Shown here piece after piece: positions 54,528 to 64,000 of a stretch of 64,000 nucleotides of DNA; the stretch's first letter is position 1; the number at the start of each line of letters is the position of its first letter. The stretch lies in NCBI RefSeq assembly GCF_030272615.1, contig NC_081408.1:202456341-202520340 (forward strand). The letters are read 5' to 3'. The DNA comes from Cryptomeria japonica. Taxonomy: Eukaryota; Streptophyta; Pinopsida; Cupressales; Cupressaceae. The notes under the pieces are model-generated. The model saw only the letters and a list, made by a program, of their open reading frames with translations, did not search any database and was not told where the DNA came from. A program made the translations under genes and the position numbers.

Positions 54528-54898
54528 ATCTCCCCCATTGGCATTGAAGGCAATACCAACTTGATTTATTTCAATTGATTCGGATTGCTGTTATTCTTCT
54601 CCTATTATCCTTGAGCTGTAAACTTCTCCTATGATCTTCTCCCCCTGTCATTAGTCTTCTTCCCCTTTGACAACAATGCCAAAAGTAAAAACTAATCCAT
54701 GATTACTTCCCCTGTGAAGTAATTTCCATGCTTGTTAAAACATATACAAATGTATCATCTTAGTCTCGGTCAGAGCATCTTGTCTTCATTCACTATTTGT
54801 GGCACAATTTTAGACAACATCCTAAAGTGTGTAAATCAGCATCAACTCACAAACAGTATTTTGTAGAGTCATAGAATTGATTCTTTCACCGAACTCTG
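54528..54898 (-). promoter_or_regulatory. copia 2 3' untranslated region with purine tracts
   Basis: Minus strand TGCCAATGGGGGAGAT abuts the LTR (54528-54543). A second tract lies at about 54656-54675 (minus strand TTGTCAAAGGGGAAG). Otherwise non-coding. Confidence 0.65.
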
Positions 54899-55723
54899 TC
54901 AGTGAGTACTAGATAGGGGTAGGACCCCTAATTTACTTATGAGATACTCAAAAGTGTCCCTTGGCAGTGGCTTTGTGAAGATGTCTGCTAATTGTTCCTT
55001 TGTGCTAACATATTTCAACACAATTTTATTTTCTTGAACTTCTTCTCTCAAATAATGATACTTTATAGAGATATGCTTTGTCTTAGAGTGCATCACCGGA
55101 TTCTTTGAAATGTTAATAGCACTTATATTATCACAAAATTTAGTTACTAGCTCGATAACTGTCTCATTCATCCCTTCCAATAGTTGTTTGATCCATGCTA
55201 TATTGGTACAATTCAATGCTCTAGCGACACATTCAGCTGCAGTTGTTGACTATGAAATGCATCCTTGTTTCTTGCTAAGCCAAATCACTAGTCTTTCTCC
55301 CAAAAAGAAATCTCCACTGCTTGTGCTTTTCCTGTCATCAATATTTCCTACCCAATCAGCATCAGTATAGACTTTTAAGTCAAAATCATTCCTCTTTTTA
55401 TATAGTAAACCATAATCTTCAGTGCCTCTTAAGTATCTGAAAATTGTCTTGATTGTTGTCATATGGGTTTCTTTGGGATCTGCAGAAAATCTTGTAGCTG
55501 TGCCTACTACATGTGCTATATTAGGCCTATTATGAACTACATATTGCAACTTTCCAATCATAGATCGGTAAAGTGTCTCATGAATAGATGCAAATTCATC
55601 ATTCTTTGATAGTTTACAATTAGTAGTCATAGGAGTACTTATAGGTTTAGAATCCTCCATTCCAAATTTCTTCAAGATTTCCTTTGTATACTTGGACTGA
55701 GTAATGAAAATCCCATTTTTCAT
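54899..55723 (-). pseudogene. copia 2 RNase H and end of reverse transcriptase
   Basis: The frame continues from the reverse transcriptase after a TAA at 55724-55726 (Gln-to-stop in LQIL-MKNG). KNGIFITQSKYTKEILKKFG, GKLQYVVHNRPNIAHVV, then RNase H with YTDADWVGNIDDRKSTS near 55335-55380, FFLGERLVIWLSKKQ, and ITKFCDNISAIN-like sequence near 55110-55140. The end is the TKEQLADIFTKPLPRDTFEYLISKLGV block. One further stop near 55247 splits it. Catalytic Asp residues are present. Confidence 0.85.
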
Positions 55724-56377
55724 TTACAATATCTGTAAACCTATAAAATACTTTATTTCATCGATTAATGACATCTCAAATTCTTTGCACATTTCATTTC
55801 CAAAGTTCTTGCATAAAGAATCATTTCCACAAAAAATAATATCATCAACAAATATGGTAGAAATCAATATTCTATTATCCTCATCATTCTTCATATACAT
55901 GTTGTTGTTTTCACTAGTCCTTATAAACCCAATCTTGAATAAGTAAGAATGCAACCTTTCATACCATGCTCTAGGTGTTTGCTTTAGGCCATATAAAGCT
56001 TTGTTCAACTTACATACCTGATCTTTATTCTTCTCTTCAATAAATCCTTCAGGTTGTTCAATATAGACTTCTTCTTCTAGTATACCATTCAAAAATGCAG
56101 ATTTAACATCCATTTGATATACCTTGTAATTTTTGAAAGCAGCATATGCCAGCAATGTTCTCACTCCCTCAAGTCTTGCCACAGGTGCAAAAGTCTCACC
56201 ATATTCTATTCCTTCTTCTTGAGCATAACCTTTGCAAACTAGTCTTGCTTTATTCCGAATGACCTCACCTTTTTCATTTAGCTTATTTTTGAAAATCCAC
56301 TTTGTACTAATTACATTTTTCTCTTTTGGTCTTGGGACCAATGTCCATGTTTCATTTTTCTTGATTTATTCAATCTC
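55724..56377 (-). pseudogene. copia 2 reverse transcriptase
   Basis: 205 uninterrupted codons plus a short N-terminal piece. [77 protein letters not shown] and [18 protein letters not shown] with the catalytic Asp pair near 55820-55850. Typical copia order and length. A TAA near 56367 interrupts the entry region. The upstream junction with integrase is near 56378. Confidence 0.88.
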
Positions 56378-57540
56378 TTATGTCATAGCATTCACCCAAT
56401 CTTCATTTCTTAATGCCTCTTTTACTATCCTCAGTTCAAACTCGGATATCAGACATGTGTTCAGTCTTAGTTTGTTCCTTTTCATCACTGGAGCATCCTT
56501 ATCTCCTATAATCTGACTTGATTCATGATTTCTTCTGACATATTTTGCTAATATAGGCTCGATAGGCTTTGTATGATCTTCTTCATCACTTGGTAACTGA
56601 GTATTTTCTTCATCAGCTTTCTCGGTAAGACTTCTTGGTTGTACATATACAAACTCTTCATAATCTTCTAGTTCTTTGGAGTTTCCTTCATTATTCCTTT
56701 CTTCAAATTCATCAACTTTCACATTTGCACTTTCCACTATTTTGTTAGATGATTTGATCAGACATTTAAATGCTTTACTCCTAGAGGAATAACCAAGAAA
56801 TGTTCCTTCCTCGCTTTTTTGATCAAATTTTCCATTTTTGTCATCTTTGTGAACATAACATCTACTTCCAAATATTTTAAAGTAACTTACATTTGGTTTC
56901 TTGTCATACCAAATTTCATACAGTGTCTTCATAGTTCCTTTCTTCAGTTGTACTTGGTTCAGGGTGTAAACTGTGGTGCTTATTGCTTCTCTCCAAAATA
57001 TTTGAGGTACTCTCTTCTCTATCATCAAAGTTCTGGCACAATCTACAATTGATCTGTTTCTTCTTTCAGCTATCCCATTTTGTTGTGGTGTTCTTGGTGC
57101 AGATACTTGTCTCTTTATACCATGATCATTGCAAAATAAGTTAAATTCATCTGAAATGAACTCTCCTCCTCTATCAGATCTTAGACATTTCAACTATCTT
57201 CCTATTTCATTTTCAACTCTAGCCTTATACTATTTGAACATTTGAAAGGCTTCTGATTTCTCTTTTAAAAACATAACTGACATCATCCTTGAGTAATCAT
57301 CCACAAATAATATGAAGTATTTATCACCATAATAACTTTGAACTTTCATAGGACCACAAAAATCAGTGTACAAGATCTAAAATTCCTTTAGAAGTGTAAG
57401 ACTTACTTGTAAAGCTTGATTTTGTCATCTTACCCATCTAGCATCCTCAGCATATTGTATTCTCAGGTTTTTCCAAGCTCAGTAGACCTCTTACTCAGTG
57501 CTTCTTATTTATTTTGATCAGATTATCAAAATTTACATGA
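56378..57540 (-). pseudogene. copia 2 integrase
   Basis: 271 open codons (56378-57193) preceded by a more damaged N-terminal part. TDFCGP near 57350 has the first catalytic Asp, CLRSDRGGEFISDEF near 57135-57185 the second, and TPQQNGIAERRN near 57045-57085 the Glu. C-terminal motifs are IFGSRCYVHKDDKNGKFDQK and EGTFLGYSSRSKAFKCL. The linker PRSLTEKADEEN and the YVRRNHESSQIIGDKDA signature lead to reverse transcriptase. Stops occur near 57194, 57239, 57376 and 57425. Confidence 0.82.
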
Positions 57541-58260
57541 CAAAACCTTTTATGCCATAACCAAGTATCTTCTATTTTTGCATACAGACACTTGTTCCAA
57601 GTTGAGTCAAGATGAAATGTATTACCTCTTGTTTGAGTCCCGGTAGCAGCCAACTTTCCATGTTTGTCATGAACTTTGACAATTACTTTTTGAAATTCTA
57701 TTCAGTATCCTGTATTGTTTAGCTGTACTACACTAAACAAATTGTATTTCAAACCTTCAGCCCAATATACATCATCACATTTAGCATTGTCAAGAAGTGT
57801 GATAGATCCTTTACCTTTCACAAGACATGGTGCTTCATTACCAAATCTTACATAACCTCCATCATAATCTTCTAATTTAACAAACTTATGTTTATCACTT
57901 GTCATGTGATGTGAGCATCCACTATCTATGATCCAAGAATCATTTTTATATATTTGTGATATTAAGGCTTTTTCTTCATACCTTTCTTCATCTGATCCAT
58001 CTTTGATAGACACATATACAACTTCCTCTATCTCAGTCCCATTAGATTTATCATCATTGGATTCTTCATCAGCTACTAGGCATGTTTTTCTATCTCTCCT
58101 TCTAAAGTCTCGGTGCCCTATGTATTGATTGTCTTTCTTTCTATCATCTCGTTATTCTCTCTTTTCACTAGATTCTTTTTCAGTACAGTTAGAAGCCATA
58201 TGTCCAATTTTATCATAGTTAAAACATTTCAAAGGTAACTATCCTCTATACTTACCTTTG
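57541..58260 (-). pseudogene. copia 2 gag knuckle, protease and pre-integrase region
   Basis: The knuckle near 58195-58240 reads KCFNYDKIGHMASNC: the second Cys has become Tyr by one transition. The protease shows WIIDSGCSHHMTSDKHKF near 57890-57945 and YWAEGLKYNLFSVVQLNN near 57705-57760. The pre-integrase motif LWHKRFCHVNFD follows near 57535-57575. Frame broken by stops near 57702 and 58150-58180. Confidence 0.8.
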
Positions 58261-58980
58261 CCTCTCAGTAACCTTCTGGCCAATAATGCTTCAAATTCTT
58301 CTTGCTTTCTAATTTACTCATATAGTTTGTGTACTTCTTCCATGTTTTTGCGAAATCTCTCACTTGCTCCACTATGATTTCCTTCAGCATACTTATACAT
58401 TCTATTATTGTAATCATTAGATTCATCAAGATGAAAAGAACTGAATGCAGATTCAACTTTGTTAACTGAAGACCCACTGTTATCAAAATTACTTAACTCA
58501 AATGCATGTAGCTTACCGATAGTAGCATCTAAAGAGACTGGCATGTTTGGTACATACCTTAATTCATTAATTGTAGAGACTCAAATGGCGTAAGCAGGTA
58601 GAAGTGTTCTAAGCAACTTGTTACATCCTTTTCTTCAATAGTTCCTCCCACTCCTTTGATTTGATTGACAATTTCCTTTAACCTTGAACTATATTGGATT
58701 ATGTTCTCAACTTCATTCATTCTCATGGATTCAAGTTGTCCTCTTAGACTGTCTACTTTTTCTCTTTGAACATGTTCATCACCACCATACATAGATATAA
58801 GCTTATTCCACATAGCTTTGGCATCATTACAACCTTCCAGATCATTAAACTCCGAGTCAGTCAATGCTGATGTTATTTCAATCATTGCTTGAATATGCTC
58901 TTGCTTTGCCTTTATCTCTTCCATTGTCATCAGGTAGGTGCTAGGTGTAGTGTAATCATTCTCCAAATAATATGTTGCAT
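58261..58980 (-). pseudogene. copia 2 gag
   Basis: The main piece (58559-58966, 135 codons) shows EHIQAMIEITSALTDSEFND, AKAMWNKLISMYGGDEHVQ, KVDSLRGQLESMRM and ENIIQYSSRLKEIVNQI: the copia UBN2-type gag domain. A shifted segment (58314-58544) continues PVSLDATIGKLHAFEL. The start region near 59000-59110 is degraded (stops in LDG-type sequence). A +1/-1 shift near 58555 and one near 58320 break the frame. Confidence 0.8.
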
Positions 58981-59119
58981 ATTATCCAATTCCTGATAAG
59001 TGCAGCTTCATCCTTTTCTACCATGTGGAGAAACTTGACTTGTTCAGCTTTGGTGCATCCCTTTTATACATCTTCGGATCTTGCCTCAAGTTCCTTTAAA
59101 GTTTTCTTTCAGATTTCTA

Positions 59120-59131
59120 GCTTTGATACCA
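59120..59131 (-). promoter_or_regulatory. copia 2 primer-binding site
   Basis: Minus strand TGGTATCAAAGC, two bases after the 5' LTR: initiator-Met type with one G-to-A change relative to TGGTATCAGAGC. Confidence 0.8.
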
Positions 59132-59133
59132 AT

Positions 59134-60628
59134 TGTTAGTTAGATGAGAGGGGGGGCTAAATTAGATAAACTTACAATTCAAAATATTCTTCAGATTCAA
59201 CCTCGGTAGAACTTACTTGATATGCAACTATGATTTTAAATCATTCAAACTCATAAACAGATAAACTTGAAACATCAAAACACGTTTAACACCAGATTTA
59301 ACATGGAAACCCAAATAGGGAAAAACCACTGTGGGACTTCGGACCCACTAAGAAAATATACTCTTCTAGAGTATGCTCGGTTAAAAGCCAATCCTATTAA
59401 AGATTACATAAACACATAGCTAGATGTGACCCAGTCAAGGGATTTCCCTCAAATCTATTAGAATCTTGCACTTTGTTAGAAGTGACCTTGTCGAAAGATT
59501 TCAAACACTCATTCAGAATGTTATCTGCTAGACGATTTACAAATAAGATTGTTAGGTCCACTCAGTTAAGAGATTTCCTGTCACTTACAAAAATAAATAA
59601 TAATAATAAAATATATCTGCAACTTCACATCTGAAATGTTAAAGCAGACTCTATGTGATCAAAATAATCTTGTCATAAGACTTATCTTCCTCCTTGCTGG
59701 GCTTCTCACTTTGTTCTTCAGTCAGATCTTCAATCTTTTGTACTCAGTAATGACCTCTATAGTATCACTACTCTTATATTTTCCCGCATACAATGTTCAT
59801 CATCTTTTCCTTATTTATAAACAATTCCTAACCACTTAATATCCTTAATCACATTTCCCATGATTAATATTAGCCACCAAATCTTCAAACTTGATTAGGT
59901 TCATTGAATCCTTCGAACTAAAAAAATGTTTTATCTTGCCTTGGAACTTGTATTCCTTCCTTGGTACTTGTGCTCAGTTATGACCTTTCAATCTGTGCTG
60001 TAGATCTAACTCTTGAATTTTCATTACCATTGATCCTTAACAAACTTCTTGCATGACATTCAAATCTTCTATAAATCTCTAGCTCATTGGCATCCTTCAT
60101 TTAATAATGTATTTATTCATCCAATGCATTATGTTACTACTCGATTTATACTCAATAAATACTAAACTTTACTCGGTAGACATTCTTTCTTCTTTAACTG
60201 ATGCTGATAACCTTGGTGTTTACCGGCTAGCTCCTTGCTCAATAAAATAGAATAGTATCAAACCTTTACTCATTTTATTACATGAAATCTTTTCTCCTTA
60301 TTTAGTCTTCAAATACATTTATAGGATATCAAAACAATCAAAATAACATAATCTCATCACTCTCTAACTCAATAATAGTTGCCCATTGAATAACTTATTG
60401 TCCCCTTCATTTTCACATACTTTCTGTGTCACTTACTGACATCTTTATACTCATCAAAACATACTCTTTAAGATATGGCAACATCATACTAAATCAGAAA
60501 ATCAATTGCTTGACATCAATGACAAAATAATATTGTTAAGGTAGTAATCATCCTTTATCAATTATATCATCAATCTCCAACAAACTTCTCAATATCCTCA
60601 TACCAACAAAATTAATGTAATGCCAACA
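59134..60628 (-). repeat. copia 2 LTR, right (5' LTR by orientation)
   Basis: 1,495 bp, TGTTAGTTAGATGAG to TAATGCCAACA, uninterrupted; it aligns with both pieces of the left LTR. Confidence 0.92.
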
Positions 60629-62471
60629 GTAAAAACTTGTTATACCACCATTGGACAACTTACTAAGTGAGATAACTGATGATGGTAACTTAGCTAATGT
60701 TAGCAAACTGTACAATACATTCACTAATGAAGAGAAGGAAAGTATTGAGAATAGCATAATTTTACATATTGACATATACAAGAAAGTGTTAATAGAAGTT
60801 GTAGATGATTTGCCTAACGAATTGTACAGGAGGTTAGATGCAAAGAGAATTGCAGTTATGGAGCTAGATAAGAAACTTAAGATTGAAAAAATTCTAGCGG
60901 TACATCTAGTTAACTCTGTAGAGGAAATTGATGAACTAATTAGTGAAGCTAATAGATCAGTTTTTGCAAGTGGACACTGGCATTTAATCCTAATGGCTGT
61001 AGAGTCAATGAAATTGTAGAGGAAACAATAGACAAATGGGACATCTTTTTTGTAGAGAAGGAAAAATAGGAAGAGTTGACAGACCTAAGAAAACTTTCAA
61101 ATTTTAGCAGAAGGACAGAGACAAAGGAAAAGGTAAAGTTGGTGGATTACCAAACATAAAAGTAATTGACAACCTACCACCACATTTGGTTACTCCATTA
61201 GTACATACTGATAACACACCAGCTACTGAGCATGTGGACACAACACATGAGGACACTAACCCCGAGTCAGAAATTTTGTACACTATGAACATTGATACTC
61301 AAGAAGTAAACATTGTAGTGGATAAGGATAACAAAGAGGTAAAGAAAGATATTGCTACTGAGAAACTGATAGAACATATTAAGGTTGAAACACAAACAGG
61401 GAAAGCAAAGAAAGTAGAGCACTTAGTGGAACCCTTGGACAGTGGAATGGTTACTTGTAATACTAATGCAAGCACAAAGAAACCCATAGAGATAGTAACA
61501 GAGATACTGACAGTAGATAGTGCAGAGAAACCAATTGAAAAACCTGTTGATTCACAGGTACACATTGAGGTAGTAGAAATGCAAACATAGACTGATCCAC
61601 CATAGGTTGATACAAGAAAATTGGTTACTCCCATTGGAAGCACTGAGATTGTAAAGGTAGTTGGTCATACATCTGGTACTTCACTGACTGAATTTAGACC
61701 TACTAATGTGACTGAAGTACTTCTGGACTCAATAAAGAAAATAACAGATTGTAATCCATTGGCCTATAAGGCGATTGATGACACAATACCCATTCTTAAG
61801 ATGATTGCACCCAAATGCAATGTACATATTGTAATAGATTCTTTAAGTCAGTTAGACACATTGTCTAAATATATTGCTGGTAATATACTGACAGTTGATC
61901 AAATTAATGAGGAAACATTCAAGAAGAAAATGGAAAAGGAAAAAGGAAAATTCTTTGAGGAAACAATAAACAAGTGCACGGAACACATCAATACACTTTT
62001 ATCAGCCCTAAATACAACAATTTTGGAGTATAAGGAATTGTACAGAGATACTTGCAAGACAAATCTGTTAATAGTGGACATTGATAAGGAAATAAGAAAA
62101 GTTCAAAAGGGGATAGATGATAATATCATTAGTTCATCTGAACCTATATCAATTATTGAACAAGAATTTGTTGGATTTGAGGAAAATTGGAGAAGTTAGA
62201 GAAAGAGAAAGAAAGGATCAAGGCAAAAGCTAGAGAGCTTAAGCACAAACTTAGTCCTAAGTTAGACAACCTTATCTCTGTGAGGAAAGAAATATTTGAG
62301 GCATTAATTCAAGGTCAAAGGTCACCAGAGGAACATATGCATCATCTCACCGATACAATCCAGAGAACTGAGGTAGCTATGAAGGACAACAATAGATTTA
62401 TACAGAGCTTAAACTTGGTATTAGCAGACATATTCCAGATTGTAACCAACCGGTTACAAAGTTCAAGTTGA
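60629..62471 (+). pseudogene. Element A ORF2, C-terminal part (unknown, coiled coil)
   Basis: Picks up ORF2 after the copia 2 insertion. Blocks conserved with element C: NLANVSKLYNTF, SIILHIDIYKKVLIEVVDDL, LYRRLDAKRIAVMELDKKLK, FASGHWHL, WDIFFVEKEK; then a Glu/Thr/Val-rich acidic stretch; then TEVLLDSIKKITDCNPLAYK, IPILKMIAPKCN and LDTLSKYIAGNIL. A long coiled-coil-like C-terminus (KKKMEKEKGKFFEE...LSALNTTILEYKELYRD) ends at SSS-TGA at 62469-62471. Frames: 60651-61019, 61186-62199 (with stops near 61588 and 61603) and 62187-62471; two frameshifts (near 61005 and 62185). No enzymatic motif. With the N-terminal part the ancestral protein would be about 1,100 residues. A structural role in the particle, or a nuclear role given the basic cluster, are both open. 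Confidence 0.75.
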
Positions 62472-62664
62472 AATTTTGCACTCATTTGACAACCTTTGTC
62501 ATTGATTTCAAAGGGGGAGTAGTGGATAGAGCAAGCTGGCTATTTAGAGGAGATCATCTGCTCACAGGGAGCACACATTTTTGGTAACTTTTTGGACTTC
62601 ATTTTTGGAAACAAATTTTTGGATTTTTCTCATTAGTGTTGTCATCAATGCCAAATGCGGAGAT
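62472..62664 (+). promoter_or_regulatory. Element A 3' untranslated region with doubled purine tract
   Basis: TTTCAAAGGGGGAGTAG at about 62507-62523 and, directly before the LTR, GCCAAATGCGGAGAT (62650-62664), a degenerated primary tract. Both follow CATTGATT or ATCAATG. The upstream copy is the better preserved one here. Confidence 0.65.
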
Positions 62665-63460
62665 TGTTGGCATTCTACACTCTAATGAGAAATGATGGTG
62701 TTGTCATTGATGGTAACCTACCAGCAACCTACAGGAAACCTTGGGGCATTCATCTGGTAAATCACCACTAGACACCGGCACCAGCAGACACTTCATTGGC
62801 AGTGGAAAGAATGTATACTGATACCCTAGCCAACAGGAACAAACTTTTGTTTATTGTATTTAATTGTAAATGTCTTTTTGTAAAGCTGACATGGCATATT
62901 GTAATAGACTCATATATGTATGAGATATTGTAAATCATTTTGTAATGATGGACACATGATGGTAGAAGTAATGAGTGAATATTAAGGTAGATCTTGTATA
63001 AGGTTTATGGTTATAATATGAGCTTAAACCGGTATTGAACCTGGAATAGTAGATGCTAAATTGTAGTAGTACATTATATTGGATTTTCATAATTTATTTG
63101 TAAGTCAGTGAGACTTCCATTTTGTAGATTAAGCAGTGAGCTATAGGCAGTTGGCCTTCCTGCATGTGCAGGCCACTCATTGTAAGTAATATTTATTCAT
63201 TGGCTAGTGAGTGAATATTGTGGGTCACTAATCCCACCGATGTTTTTCCCACACTGGGTTTCCTCATTAAACATCTTGTGTTATGGTGTGTTTTCTATGT
63301 TGTCTTTACTGTTCCTATTTATTGCATTAATTCTTGTTTACTGGTACACTGTTTTGGAATGTAAAATACTTAATAAGGTTAAATATTCTACCAATCGATT
63401 AGATACTGATTCACCCCCCCGCCCCCCTTAGTATCTTTGGGACTATCATTAATCCTAACA
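62665..63460 (+). repeat. Element A 3' LTR
   Basis: 796 bp, TGTTGGCATTCTACACTC to AATCCTAACA, followed by the GTTTA duplication. Same blocks as the 5' LTR. The C-tract at 63414-63427 is interrupted by one G. Confidence 0.92.
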
Positions 63461-63465
63461 GTTTA

Positions 63466-64000
63466 TCAGAGATGCCTCTAAGAAAGCTAGTGAAATTAAG
63501 GAAAATGTCATGTATATCAATGGTTTATTAGCAAGTGAGCTTAAAGGACTGCAACTTGAAGCACATGTTTCACTAGTTGTGACATCTTCTGATATTGATA
63601 GTGGCAAGGCTGCTAAGTTTGAGAGAGTGGAAAGGAAAAGGAAAACCCCATCGGTACCTTCTCCTCCTCCAAAGAAAACAAGGACACTAAGGAAAAAGAA
63701 ATAGGTAGTTAGGGAACCGCAGAAGAAGCTTACATCAAAGAAGAAATAGACACTGGTTACCCCTACACTGGATGATCTACTAAATGAGATTACACAAGAA
63801 GGTAATCTGGCAAATGTAATTAAATGGTATAATTCTTTTAAGGATTCTAACAAACAAAATATTGAAGAAAGCATTATTTTACATTTGGATATCTACAAGA
63901 AAGTTTTGATAGAAGTAATTGATGATTTACCCAACAATTTATACATGAGATTAGAAGCTAAAAGGCTATCTATGATGGAACTGGAAAAGAAGTTGAAAGT
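63466..64000 (+). pseudogene. Element B ORF2, continuation (runs off the window)
   Basis: Continues the ORF2 of element B after the element A insertion: DASKKASEIKENVMYIN, ELKGLQLEAHVSLV, then VERKRKTPSVPSPPPKKTRT and LRKKK, stop near 63702, and on with DDLLNEITQEGNLANV, SIILHLDIYKKVLIEVIDDL and RLEAKRLSMMELEKKLK at the window end. It matches elements A and C block for block. The right end is artificial. Confidence 0.75.

Larger units (their letters stand above)
38673..60628 (-). mobile_element. Ty1/copia element 2, left LTR split by the Tat element
   Basis: The right LTR is 59134-60628 (1,495 bp). The left LTR is 38673-39265 plus 53619-54527 (1,502 bp together), split by the Ty3/Tat insertion. 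Flanking 5-mers are GAAAA (38668-38672) and GTAAA (60629-60633), one mismatch. The internal region 54528-59133 encodes, on the minus strand, copia gag, protease, integrase, reverse transcriptase and RNase H, mostly in one frame with point stops. The primer site at 59120-59131 is of initiator-Met type. The insertion interrupts ORF2 of element A. Confidence 0.88.
19730..63460 (+). mobile_element. Element A: full-length non-autonomous LTR retrotransposon, split by three insertions
   Basis: The two LTRs (19730-20504 and 62665-63460) are flanked by a perfect GTTTA duplication (19725-19729 and 63461-63465). The flanks rejoin in the ORF2 reading frame of element B, which confirms one insertion event spanning 43.7 kb of present sequence. 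With the inserts removed (20815-29380, 30078-36705, 38673-60628 and their duplications) about 6.6 kb remain: LTR, primer site, ORF1, spacer, ORF2, doubled purine tract, LTR. There is no pol gene. The LTR pair has diverged visibly, more than the LTR pairs of the insertions it carries, as expected for the older host. Confidence 0.9.
16305..64000 (+). mobile_element. Element B: non-autonomous LTR retrotransposon with gag-like ORF1 and unknown ORF2 (outer copy)
   Basis: Element B starts with the 5' LTR at 16305 (preceded by AAAAG) and continues with primer site, ORF1 and ORF2. At 19729 ORF2 is interrupted by element A; it resumes at 63466 after the second copy of the duplication GTTTA and runs off the window. 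The total of B-derived sequence visible is about 4 kb. Its 3' LTR lies outside. B is inserted in the gag of copia 3. No polymerase or integrase is present in any visible part. Confidence 0.85.

Overview
This window is nuclear DNA of a seed plant with a large, repeat-filled genome. A conifer or other gymnosperm fits, but that is an inference from element types and nesting, not a species call. No ordinary host gene, rRNA, tRNA or CRISPR array could be supported. From about 3.48 kb to the end, almost every base belongs to LTR retrotransposons inserted into one another. Most boundaries were fixed from TG...CA termini, matching 5-bp target duplications, primer-binding sites and polypurine tracts.

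Layout. 1-3480: unclassified DNA with one degenerate tandem repeat. 3481-7082: 3' part of element C. 7083-9524: 3' half of Ty1/copia element 4 (+), the host into which C jumped. 9525-16304: Ty1/copia element 3 (-), itself carrying a solo LTR (13435-14568) and a 371-bp TRIM (15010-15380). 16305-64000: element B (+), whose ORF2 is split at 19729/63466 by element A (19730-63460, TSD GTTTA). Element A holds three insertions: a non-autonomous Ty3/gypsy element (20815-29380, -, TSD ATAAC), Ty1/copia element 1 (30078-36705, -, TSD GAAGC/GAAGT) and Ty1/copia element 2 (38673-60628, -). A 14.3-kb Ty3/gypsy element of the Tat type (39266-53613, +, TSD GTAAG) sits inside the left LTR of copia 2. The deepest chain is copia 4 > copia 3 > B > A > copia 2 > Tat, six levels.

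The most unusual content is the A/B/C family. It has about 0.8-kb LTRs, an initiator-Met tRNA-type primer site, a coiled-coil gag-like ORF1 with four CCHC knuckles, and then a roughly 1,100-codon ORF2 that I do not recognise. ORF2 sits behind its own conserved TATA-like box, and no protease, integrase or reverse transcriptase lies between the LTRs. Its LTRs share several blocks with the neighbouring copia LTRs, so copia enzymes are the likely source of its mobility.

All coding regions are decayed. In the Tat and copia elements nearly all stops look like C-to-T or G-to-A transitions in otherwise open frames, as expected for long-methylated repeats. Sampled LTR pairs are more alike for the inner elements than for the outer ones, which agrees with the order of nesting.
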